Assembly: GCA_964446285.1 (NCBI GenBank)
Contig: CAYUNT010000028.1
Coordinates: forward strand, 1 to 32,048
Length of the DNA stretch: 32,048 nt
Origin: CAYUNT01 sp964446285
Lineage (GTDB): Bacteria > Sumerlaeota > Sumerlaeia > SLMS01 > CAYUNT01
Reading direction: 5' to 3'
Made by a program: the position numbers and the translations under genes
The notes under the pieces: model-generated
What the model was told of the DNA's origin: nothing
Databases searched by the model: none
The model's input: the letters and a program-made list of their open reading frames with translations, nothing else
In this document: positions 26,068 through 32,048 of the stretch, piece after piece
How positions within the stretch are numbered: the stretch's first letter is position 1
How the letters are laid out: every line of letters begins with the position of its first letter

Positions 26068-26139
26068 TGAGGCTCCTTAGGCGCTTTGGATCGTTTGGGT
26101 CTTGTATCTCTTGCGACGTTTAGGTCCTTCAGGCTCTTT
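26068..26139. repeat. Degenerate 9-bp array between convergent genes
   Basis: Eight 9-base steps on plus, TGAGGCTCC, TTAGGCGCT, TTGGATCGT, TTGGGTCTT, GTATCTCTT, GCGACGTTT, AGGTCCTTC, AGGCTCTTT. Reversed, the unit is close to AGGACCTAA, related to GGGACCTAT. It fills most of the 85-base gap between the unknown membrane protein and the methyltransferase, and its end forms the last codons of the latter. Confidence 0.6.
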
Positions 26140-26947
26140 TCATGGCCTTGGCGTAATACATCTCGTCGTCATCGCGAAAATCCACCAGTTGGAAACCCTC
26201 CCCACTGATCAGAGGTTCAAGGCCGCGGCGGCAGGGCAGCGCATGTCCCGCCACCTCGTGCCCGGCTTTTCGGTGGAATTCATTCAGCCGTTCGTGCCCC
26301 TCGAAGTGATTGATCCAGAGTTCACCCTCCGGCTTGAGCACGCGGGCGAATTCACGCAAAACCTCTTCGCGATTGATGAAATGCGGAAAGACGTTGAGGC
26401 AAATAATGCGGTCGAACCAACCGTCCGGGCGCTCGATCGCGTGCGCCGGAGCCAGCGCAAACACTACGTGGGCGGGAAGGTTGCGCCGCCGCGCGCACTC
26501 GAGCATTTCCGCCGACACATCGCAGGAATAAACTTCGCCCTCCGCGCCAATGCGAGCCGCCAGTTGTTCCGTCAAACGCCCCGCCCCGCAACCCGGCTCG
26601 AGCACGCGAAACTCCGGGCGCAGCGCCCATAGTGAAAAGAAGGTTTCGAGTTTGGGCCGCTCACCCGGCTCGAAATCGCTCATTAATCCTTCGCGCGCGC
26701 AGCGGTCAAAAAACTTGCCCAGATCGGCGTTGGATTGGGAAGGGGCGGAAGGGGAAGAGAGTTGTGAGTTGTGAGTTGTGGGTTGTGAGTCGGCAGGCGC
26801 GTGCGGATTAACGTGCGAATGCAGATGCGGATGCGAGTGGCCGTGTTCCGAGTTCGGGTGAGCATGTGGGTGCGCGTGCGAGTGTGTGGCGGCGAAAGAA
26901 TCGGGAAGCTCGATTTTGATTCTTTTTTTCTTCTCCATCTTATCCAT
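26129..26947 (-). CDS. Class I SAM methyltransferase with N-terminal His-rich tail
   Basis: 272 residues. Residues 22-49 carry 12 histidines (THSHAHPHAHPN, then EHGHSHPHLHSHVNPH), followed by a Ser/Thr/Gln linker. The catalytic domain starts near residue 75: LEPGCGAGRLTEQLA is SAM motif I, YSCDVSAEMLECA motif II, and DRIICLNVFPHF with LKPEGELWINHFEG motifs IV-VI. A downstream His-rich segment (HFEGHERLNEFHRKAGHEV) seems to belong to the family core. The substrate is unknown. It follows the metal ABC permease by 14 bases, in one apparent operon with a zinc/manganese-type uptake system, which suggests metal binding by the tail. Two starts, ATG 26947 and 26938, each have AGGA eight bases upstream because a 9-bp repeat underlies both. 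Confidence 0.85.
   Translation of the reverse strand: MDKMEKKKRIKIELPDSFAATHSHAHPHAHPNSEHGHSHPHLHSHVNPHAPADSQPTTHNSQLSSPSAPSQSNADLGKFFDRCAREGLMSDFEPGERPKLETFFSLWALRPEFRVLEPGCGAGRLTEQLAARIGAEGEVYSCDVSAEMLECARRRNLPAHVVFALAPAHAIERPDGWFDRIICLNVFPHFINREEVLREFARVLKPEGELWINHFEGHERLNEFHRKAGHEVAGHALPCRRGLEPLISGEGFQLVDFRDDDEMYYAKAMKRA
26761..26788 (+). repeat. 7-bp array GTTGTGA inside methyltransferase gene
   Basis: Four tandem units: GTTGTGA, GTTGTGA, GTTGTGG, GTTGTGA. On the coding strand they give PTTHNSQL-like sequence in the linker between the His-rich tail and the catalytic domain. A GAAGGGGCGGAAGGGGAAG purine stretch abuts it. Confidence 0.8.
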
Positions 26948-26961
26948 CCTGTAAATCCTGT
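26935..26961 (-). repeat. 9-bp array ACAGGATGG spanning methyltransferase start
   Basis: Read on minus: ACAGGATTT, ACAGGATGG, ATAAGATGG. It begins directly after the permease stop and supplies both the ribosome site and the start codon(s) of the methyltransferase. Confidence 0.75.
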
Positions 26962-27747
26962 CTAGTTGTTATCCCGCCGGCGAAGAATCGCCGCGACTGC
27001 GTAAATCGCCGTGGAAACCAGCACGATGCAGGCTCCCGAAGGCAGATCAAACTTGTAGGAGACTCCGAACCCGCCCAGGGTGGCGAGAATGCCGAACAGC
27101 GCCGATTGCCAGCGCACGGCGGACATCGAAGGCGCGGATTCGTAAGCGGAGGCGGCGGGATTGGTCAGCAGGCTATACATCATCATCCCGCCGACAAATT
27201 GCAGATTGATCGTGATAATGAGCGCCGCAAGCAGCATGAACAAAACCAGAATTGGTCGTTCTCGCACGCCGCTTACACGCGCGATGCGGCGGCTGAAAAG
27301 CAAGGCGTCGAGCGGCCTTCGGAATACCGCCACGAAAATCACCAGCGCGGCCGCCAGCGCGCCCATCCATACAACATCCACCGGCCGCACAAACAGCATA
27401 CTCCCCCACAACAAACCCAGCACGGGCGTCATATCGCCTTTGTTCAGCCCGATCCCGAGGAAGGCGAGGCCCATCGTAAAAGAGAGCAAAATGCTTGTGA
27501 TTGTTCCGAGGTCCGCCCGAATGCGCGTTGTTGAAAGCCAAGCCATGAATACGGCCGCGGCCAAGGCGGCTCCCAGCGCGGTTGGAAGCAGCGGCCAGCC
27601 AAATGCGGCGGCAAAGATCGCCCCGGCCATCGCCGCGTGCGCCATCCCGATGCCAAGAAAAGGCATATTGAATCCGACCAGATACACGCCAAGCAACCCC
27701 GCCGAGGCGCCGCCAAACAATCCCGATAAAATCCAGATCGCGATCAT
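26962..27747 (-). CDS. Metal ABC transporter permease (ABC-3, ZnuB/MntB type)
   Basis: 261 residues from ATG 27747, which overlaps the ATPase stop by four bases (ATGA). About seven to eight hydrophobic helices: IAIWILSGLFGGASAGLLGV at the start, then LGIGMAHAAMAGAIFAAAFG and LLPTALGAALAAAVFMAWL, and GMMMYSLLTNPAASA, a conserved ABC-3 segment. A longer open frame upstream is out of character and overlaps the ATPase. It forms the membrane pore for Zn2+ or Mn2+ uptake with the ATPase and binding protein encoded next to it. The metal cannot be decided from the permease alone. Confidence 0.93.
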   Translation of the reverse strand: MIAIWILSGLFGGASAGLLGVYLVGFNMPFLGIGMAHAAMAGAIFAAAFGWPLLPTALGAALAAAVFMAWLSTTRIRADLGTITSILLSFTMGLAFLGIGLNKGDMTPVLGLLWGSMLFVRPVDVVWMGALAAALVIFVAVFRRPLDALLFSRRIARVSGVRERPILVLFMLLAALIITINLQFVGGMMMYSLLTNPAASAYESAPSMSAVRWQSALFGILATLGGFGVSYKFDLPSGACIVLVSTAIYAVAAILRRRDNN

Positions 27748-28559
27748 GATTCCACCACTTTGGCGCCCACGCAAAACCGCCGTCCGCCGCGTTCGGCCAC
27801 CTCGACCGGGCATCCGTGGAGTTCGCTCAGCGGTCCCGATTGCAGGATTTCGCCCGCCGGGCCATCCGCCACAATCCGCCCATCGCGCAACAAGATCACG
27901 CGCCCGCATCCGGCGGGAAGATGACCGAGCGCGTGCGTGGTCATCACAATCGCCAGCCCTTCGCGGCGGCTCAGGTCCTCGATCAGCGCGATAATCCGCT
28001 CCTGCCAATCGATGTCCAGCCCCGCGGTAGGTTCATCGAGCAGAAGCGCCTCGGGCCGCTGGGCCAAGGCGCGCGCCAGCTGGACTTTTTGCTGTTCGCC
28101 GCCCGAAAGGCTCCGATACGCGCGCCGCGCGAGGTGCGCGCACCCGGCCCGCTCCATCGCGCCCTCGATAAGGGACATGTCCTCAGCGCGCAACCGCCCC
28201 GCCAATCCGCCCGCCGCGCCCATCCGGCCAATCGCCGCCGTCTCGAAGGCCGTCAATGGCGCGATATGCTGGAAATCCGCGCGCTGCAGCACCGACCCGA
28301 TGCGCCCGCGCAACCGCGCCCGCGTGCTTTCCGATTCCGACCAGGGATTCGTGCCAAATACGGCGATTTCCCCGCCGGTGGGGCGCAACGTCAGATTCAT
28401 TAATCCGAGCAGCGTGCTTTTTCCCGCGCCGTTTGGGCCAAGAACACCTATGAATTCCCCCGGCCCGACGCGCAAATTCACATCGCGCACCAGCATAGCC
28501 TTCCCCGCGCAAAACGAGGCATGATTCAGATCGAACAAAACGGGCGCAGTAGAATCCAT
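27744..28559 (-). CDS. Metal ABC transporter ATPase (ZnuC/MntA type)
   Basis: 271 residues from ATG 28559, which has AAGGA six bases upstream; the ATG two codons earlier leaves no room for it. Walker A GPNGAGKST, Q-loop region GSVLQRADFQHI, signature LSGGEQQKVQLARAL, Walker B EALLLDEPTAGLD and the switch histidine in MTTHALGHL are all present. After the core, a short C-terminal part (ILLRDGRIVADGPAGEIL, then HGCPVEVAERGG) follows. It powers import by the adjacent permease; the gene sits between binding protein and permease in the same operon. Confidence 0.94.
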   Translation of the reverse strand: MDSTAPVLFDLNHASFCAGKAMLVRDVNLRVGPGEFIGVLGPNGAGKSTLLGLMNLTLRPTGGEIAVFGTNPWSESESTRARLRGRIGSVLQRADFQHIAPLTAFETAAIGRMGAAGGLAGRLRAEDMSLIEGAMERAGCAHLARRAYRSLSGGEQQKVQLARALAQRPEALLLDEPTAGLDIDWQERIIALIEDLSRREGLAIVMTTHALGHLPAGCGRVILLRDGRIVADGPAGEILQSGPLSELHGCPVEVAERGGRRFCVGAKVVES

Positions 28560-28637
28560 CAACATTCCTTAACAAGTGGCGCAGGTTATGTGGCGCAAAC
28601 CTCCAGGTCTGCGATCCGTCCGCCTTGTCATTCGCCA

Positions 28638-29573
28638 TCACGTGCCGGATTTCGATTTCGGCGCCATCGCTTCCGTTTCCGATGCAGATTCCGCGCGAGC
28701 CGCCTCGACAAGCGCATCGACATTCGCCTCCACCAGCGCGTCGAATGTGTCTTGCCCGGGCGTCATTGTCGGGAAATTGCTGAATATAACCAGGCGCGCC
28801 CCGAGCGGGTGCGCCAGCGCCTCGCCCATCTGGCGGCCTTCCTGGAGGTTGGCGATCACAAACCGCACCTGCGCCGCGCGTCCCTCCTCGATCAGGCGTT
28901 CGAGGCGCGCGGGCGAAGCGCTTTCGCTCCCGCCCGAATACGACGCCGCCACTTCCAGTCCAAGCCACTGGCAAAACACCGCCTGATGCCCCGAGGCAAC
29001 CACGCGCGTCTTTTCCAGCCTGGCGGCGCGGATTTTTTCACGAACGCCAGATTCCAGCGCGTCCAGGCGAGTTTCGATTCGCGCCAGAGCCGCATCGAGC
29101 GCCGCCCCGCGAGACGCATCGCCAGCGCCGCTGCCGCCGCCGGCCGCAAGCGCGTCTCGCGCCGAACGGCACCCCGCAAGGTAATTGGCCGGAACGCACA
29201 ATCCTTCGGGAGCAGGAATCGGCGCGATCCGGGGTTTTGCGCTCCCCATCGAATCCAGCCGCTCGCCGAGAGAAGATTGAAAATCAAACAGGAACAACGC
29301 GCGGCACTGGCGCAATCCTTTGTAGGTTCCCGGACTGAGATCGAAGTGGCCCGGACAGGTTCCCGGCGGGCAGACGCGAAGCACAGGCGTTTGCGCCCCG
29401 AGCAGGTCGCGCAAGCAGCACTCAAGCCACGAGGTGGTAACGGCGTATTCGGGCGAGGCGGCGCCCCGGCCTTCCTGCTCCGCCTTTGATTGCCCGCATC
29501 CCGCTAAAAGGAAAACCACGCCAAACGCCAGAAACGCCAGGAACGGGAGGAAGATGACCCGCCATATTTTCAT
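28638..29573 (-). CDS. Metal ABC transporter substrate-binding lipoprotein, ZnuA-like
   Basis: 311 residues from ATG 29573. The signal MKIWRVIFLPFLAFLAFGVV ends in the lipobox LLAGC, so it should be a lipoprotein. The cluster A-I (ZnuA-type) pattern is present but altered. The first ligand region is CPPGTCPGHFDLSP, with two Cys beside the His; canonical proteins read DPHTYEPTP. The second, VVASGHQAVFCQWLGL, matches SHxAFxYF. The middle NPHxWLD segment, which carries another ligand in ZnuA, reads CVPANYLAGCRSA here, with Cys and no His. The later AQVRFVIANLQEGR and final DALVEANVDALVEAA fit the family. It delivers metal to the permease. The metal is unsure, and Cys ligands may change its preference. 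Confidence 0.8.
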   Translation of the reverse strand: MKIWRVIFLPFLAFLAFGVVFLLAGCGQSKAEQEGRGAASPEYAVTTSWLECCLRDLLGAQTPVLRVCPPGTCPGHFDLSPGTYKGLRQCRALFLFDFQSSLGERLDSMGSAKPRIAPIPAPEGLCVPANYLAGCRSARDALAAGGGSGAGDASRGAALDAALARIETRLDALESGVREKIRAARLEKTRVVASGHQAVFCQWLGLEVAASYSGGSESASPARLERLIEEGRAAQVRFVIANLQEGRQMGEALAHPLGARLVIFSNFPTMTPGQDTFDALVEANVDALVEAARAESASETEAMAPKSKSGT

Positions 29574-29974
29574 GCTGTTCATGGCCCAAAACGCCCTTGG
29601 CAACTTCATGCGATTCTTCTGCGAGGAACCATTGGATCGCCCACCGAGGAGGCGCCGGAACATGCCGGAGATACAGAAGGCGCATTGCGCGGATGAATTC
29701 ACACGCAATGTCAAACAATGTTACGCACAGAACCTGGCCCAGACAAGGCAAAACAAAACCGTTGCCTGGCCGCGCTTTCCGGCGCTATTTTTTGGCCCGG
29801 CGGAAATTGCACGGATTTCCGTTCAATTTCCTTGATATTTCGAGGGGTGCGCTGAATGACTTCTCACTTGACATCGCGGAGGAAGCGCCGGTAGTGGTGG
29901 CACGTTTGTAAAAATCGTATCACGCAACGCGCGCGATGCGATCCCAACACCACTCGATCCAGGAGATCAGGATA
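29574..29974. other. Divergent gap between ZnuA-like and OB-fold-like genes
   Basis: 401 bases. TTGACA occurs on minus at about 29710-29715 and on plus at about 29869-29874, but neither has a good -10 at normal spacing. I could not find a convincing palindromic Zur, Fur or MntR operator. No gene is apparent. Confidence 0.45.
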
Positions 29975-30817
29975 ATGAAACACACGGTTCTCTTCGCAGC
30001 GGCGGTTCTTCTTCTCGCGAATCTCCATTTCGCCCCTCTCGCCCCGGCGAGCGATTCCATCTGGGACATCGAAGCAGTGAACGAAACCGGCAATGGCACG
30101 CATCCCAAGGTCGGCGCAGACATCGGCGCGGACCCGGCCACGTCGGAAAATCGCGTAACTGTGACGGGCATCGCGCTCAACGCAACCGATGAGTACCTCG
30201 ATCCAAATTCTCAGTGGCAGGTTTATATTCAGGCCGAGTCTCCCGAAAAGGGCGGCATCGCCGCCTGGGCGGGCAAATTCTATAATTCCGAATGGCCGCG
30301 CTATCCGGCGGACATCGCCGCAGGCGACCGCATCCAGGTGAACGGATTCCTCATGGACGCGCGGGGCAAAATTAACATCAACGAGCGCCACTCCGCCGCG
30401 CCCGGAATGCAGTTTGTCGTCACGAAGCTTGCCTCCGGCGTTGGAATGCCCACCCCCATCGACATCGCCAACCTCTCGACCTGCAACACCTTCGATCAGA
30501 CGCGCGCCACGGGCGGCGAACGTTATCAGGCCCAATGGGTGCGCTTTGTGAACGTTCACTATGTGTCAGGAACCTGGGCCAACGGCCAAACAGTGGTCGT
30601 TGCCGACGAAACCGGAAATGAAATGAATATGCTGCTTTCCGCGAGGGGCGATTTCGACGGCCATGTGCCCGAAACCGGCTCGTTTAACGCCACAGGGATT
30701 TTCGATCAGGAAGACCTGGCGTCGCCCTTTACGGATAGTTACCGCCTTTGGGTAAAGCGCCAGTCCGACATCGTCTATAACTTCACCGCCGCCCAAAACT
30801 GGGAAGCGTATGAATAA
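29975..30817 (+). CDS. Secreted protein with OB-fold-like domain
   Basis: 280 residues. AGGAG lies upstream of ATG 29975, and MKHTVLFAAAVLLLANLHFA with LAPAS is a clear signal peptide. The mature part has two related beta-rich halves: VTVTGIALNATDEY, WQVYIQAE and AAGDRIQVNGFLMDARGKIN in the first, then VRFVNVHYVSGTW, TVVVADETGNEMNMLL and SFNATGIFDQED in the second. This resembles tandem OB-fold modules seen in secreted nucleases and surface proteins, but no catalytic domain follows. It is 27 bases before the prepilin-like gene and probably co-transcribed. Confidence 0.65.
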   Translation: MKHTVLFAAAVLLLANLHFAPLAPASDSIWDIEAVNETGNGTHPKVGADIGADPATSENRVTVTGIALNATDEYLDPNSQWQVYIQAESPEKGGIAAWAGKFYNSEWPRYPADIAAGDRIQVNGFLMDARGKININERHSAAPGMQFVVTKLASGVGMPTPIDIANLSTCNTFDQTRATGGERYQAQWVRFVNVHYVSGTWANGQTVVVADETGNEMNMLLSARGDFDGHVPETGSFNATGIFDQEDLASPFTDSYRLWVKRQSDIVYNFTAAQNWEAYE

Positions 30818-30844
30818 CCCCTGAATCGGATGAGGACGGATAAA

Positions 30845-31600
30845 ATGCAAACTGCTCGCGCAATGTTCGGCCCTTTGCGCTCGAGATCCGGCGAGGAATG
30901 TCTCTCCAGACCCTTCTTCGCAAATCCTCATCCGCCATGCTGCGGTTTCCAGGCGTCCGCCTCCCCCCTTGCGGGCGCCTGGAACCGCGGCCGCGCCTTT
31001 ACCTTGATCGAACTGCTGATCGTCGCGGGGATTCTGGCGATTTTGGCCGCCATTGCGCTGCCGAACTTCATGGCCGCCCAGGCCCGCGCCAAATCCGCCC
31101 GCGCCCGCAGCGACCTGCGCAATATCGCCACGGCGCTCGAAGCCTATCGAACTGACTCTGGCAGTTACCCGCCCGCGCGAACCTATTGCGCCGGCATGAT
31201 GTCGGGCGTCGAAGACTACAACATCTGTCCGCTCGAACTCACAACGCCTGTGGCGTATATCTCAACGCGCTTCACAGACGTTTTCAACCGCCAGCATCCA
31301 TATAAATATGTGCATCCGGGCCGCGGATGGGCCAACGAGACCTTCACCATTCTCGCCATCTGGGTTCCGCGCGCATTCCCTTCCGATACCGGCATTTCCG
31401 ACGACGTCCCGTATTTCGACGAAAAGAAAAGCCCAGTGCCGTGGGCGGTCTGGAGCGCAGGTCCTTCGGGCGCACGGCCTTTCGATGAATCCGACGCCGC
31501 GCATGTGCCCGTTCCGCAGCGAACCTGGTATGATCCCACGAACGGCGCCGCCAGCGAGGGCGTTATCACGCGCCTGGGCACCGGCCACATTTCGCCCTGA
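30845..31600 (+). CDS. Type IV pilin/pseudopilin-like protein (prepilin N-terminal motif)
   Basis: 251 residues. The prepilin segment AFTLIELLIVAGILAILAAI, then ALPNFMAAQARAKSARARSD, has the conserved Glu at +5 and the hydrophobic helix typical of GspG/PilA-like proteins. Two features are odd. The leader before the cleavage site is about 50 residues with several Cys and Pro residues, far longer than usual; and the residue before Phe is Ala (GRAF) instead of the standard Gly. The C-terminal globular part (YRTDSGSYPPARTY, then WAVWSAGPSGARPFDESD) resembles the pseudopilin-like proteins abundant in PVC-type genomes. ATG 30845 is preceded by GAGGACGGA; ATG 30830 is an alternative. No pilus assembly genes are nearby. 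Confidence 0.8.
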   Translation: MQTARAMFGPLRSRSGEECLSRPFFANPHPPCCGFQASASPLAGAWNRGRAFTLIELLIVAGILAILAAIALPNFMAAQARAKSARARSDLRNIATALEAYRTDSGSYPPARTYCAGMMSGVEDYNICPLELTTPVAYISTRFTDVFNRQHPYKYVHPGRGWANETFTILAIWVPRAFPSDTGISDDVPYFDEKKSPVPWAVWSAGPSGARPFDESDAAHVPVPQRTWYDPTNGAASEGVITRLGTGHISP

Positions 31601-31612
31601 CGCGCACGAAGA

Positions 31613-31696
31613 TTTTTACCACGAAAAACGCGAAAACCACGAATATATGAAGAGATGGTTTCTTTTTTCGTTCTTTTCGCGTTTTTCGCGGTAAAA
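31613..31696. repeat. Facing 9-bp CCACGAAAA arrays, possible bidirectional terminator
   Basis: Left arm 31614-31645: TTTTACCACGAAAAACGCG, then AAAACCACGAATA. Right arm 31660-31696 is nearly its reverse complement (TTTTACCGCGAAAAACGCG read on minus). They form a long hairpin of about 30 bp between the convergent prepilin-like and gamma-carbonic-anhydrase-like genes, flanked by T-rich ends. This type is widespread in environmental genomes; its reverse translation gives the familiar FTAKNAKRTK string. Confidence 0.8.
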
Positions 31697-31702
31697 TTGT
31701 AT

Positions 31703-32047
31703 TTATTCCGGGCGGCGAATTTCCATGTCCAGCCGCCCCAATCCGCGCAGCCATTCCACATGCTGGCGCGCCCATTCCACATAACGAAGCGCGCGCCCGC
31801 GCAGATTGTCGCGTTCCGCCTCGGTCAGTTCGCGCTTGATCTGAAAAGGAACCCCCATCGCCAAAACGCCCGGCGGAATGATCTTGCCTTCCGGGACAAT
31901 CGTGCCTGCGGCGACAATGGAATACTCGCCCACTTGCGCGCCGTTGAGCACTGTGGCGCCGATTCCAATGAGCGCGTAGTCGCCGATGCGCGCCCCGTGA
32001 ATACACGCGCGATGCCCGACCGTCACGCCCTCGCCCAGGATCGACGG
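31703..32047 (-). CDS. Gamma carbonic anhydrase-like hexapeptide protein, 5' end outside window
   Basis: The frame is open to the right edge, so the N-terminus is missing. About 114 residues remain: left-handed beta-helix hexapeptides (LGEGVTVGHRACIHGARIGD, then YALIGIGATVLNGAQVGEYS, IVAAGTIVPEGKIIPPG) followed by the C-terminal helix LAMGVPFQIKRELTEAERDNL. VGHRACIHG holds the two His of the zinc site of gamma carbonic anhydrases (VGHxxxxHG). YrdA/PaaY-like proteins share this pattern, and many have unproven activity. It converges with the prepilin-like gene across the 31613-31696 hairpin. Confidence 0.9.
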   Translation of the reverse strand, partial: PSILGEGVTVGHRACIHGARIGDYALIGIGATVLNGAQVGEYSIVAAGTIVPEGKIIPPGVLAMGVPFQIKRELTEAERDNLRGRALRYVEWARQHVEWLRGLGRLDMEIRRPE

Positions 32048-32048
32048 C

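Noticed and set aside
29574..29974. Zur or Fur operator for the metal-transport operon
   Set aside because: I could not find a palindrome good enough to name; only isolated TTGACA hexamers without matching -10 elements.

Overview
The window is GC-rich bacterial chromosome from a Gram-negative (diderm) organism: it encodes LpxB for lipid A synthesis, secreted and lipobox-bearing proteins, a type IV prepilin-like protein and a secretin-like periplasmic protein. Large secreted repeat proteins, strings of Pro/Ala/Ser linkers and several kinds of short tandem arrays recall uncultivated PVC-type or neighbouring lineages (Lentisphaerae, Hydrogenedentota, Sumerlaeota). That placement is inference; no rRNA or other clear taxonomic marker is present. 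There are no tRNA or rRNA genes, no CRISPR array, no transposase and no phage genes that I can see.

Layout. (a) 2-3371, plus strand: an overlapping three-gene unit of an ECF sigma factor (cut by the left edge), a membrane protein in the anti-sigma position and a secreted secretin-N-like protein. (b) 3372-4005: non-coding, with two inverted copies of a composite hairpin element. (c) 6485-4006, minus strand: fumarylacetoacetate hydrolase family protein, LarB and EngB. (d) rpsU (minus) with a promoter and a strong terminator, then an MFS transporter (plus). (e) 22508-9098, minus strand: seven co-directional genes: membrane-anchored PrxQ, DUF4129-like membrane protein, Pro-rich membrane protein, RNase R, SagB-type oxidoreductase, a secreted beta-helix protein and a 1375-residue protein of carboxypeptidase-regulatory-like modules. 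(f) 22839-26043, plus strand: a Gfo/Idh/MocA oxidoreductase broken by an in-frame TAA, lpxB and an unknown membrane-anchored protein. (g) 29573-26129, minus strand: a zinc/manganese-type ABC transporter (binding lipoprotein, ATPase, permease) followed by a methyltransferase with an N-terminal histidine-rich tail. (h) 29975-31600, plus strand: secreted OB-fold-like protein and a prepilin-like protein. (i) a gamma-carbonic-anhydrase-like protein running off the right edge.

The most unusual aspect is a population of short-period arrays, mostly of 9 bp, of several sequence types: GGGACCTAT, CCACGAAAA, ACAGGATGG, AGGACCTAA-like and GAAGCGGAG. They sit in gene gaps, often as inverted pairs able to fold as hairpins. 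Several lie inside genes, where a 9-bp unit adds three codons without shifting the frame: the sigma factor, the anti-sigma-position gene, LarB and the start of the methyltransferase. The second point of interest is the metal-transport operon, whose histidine-rich tail is on the methyltransferase while the binding protein seems to lack a canonical ligand motif.
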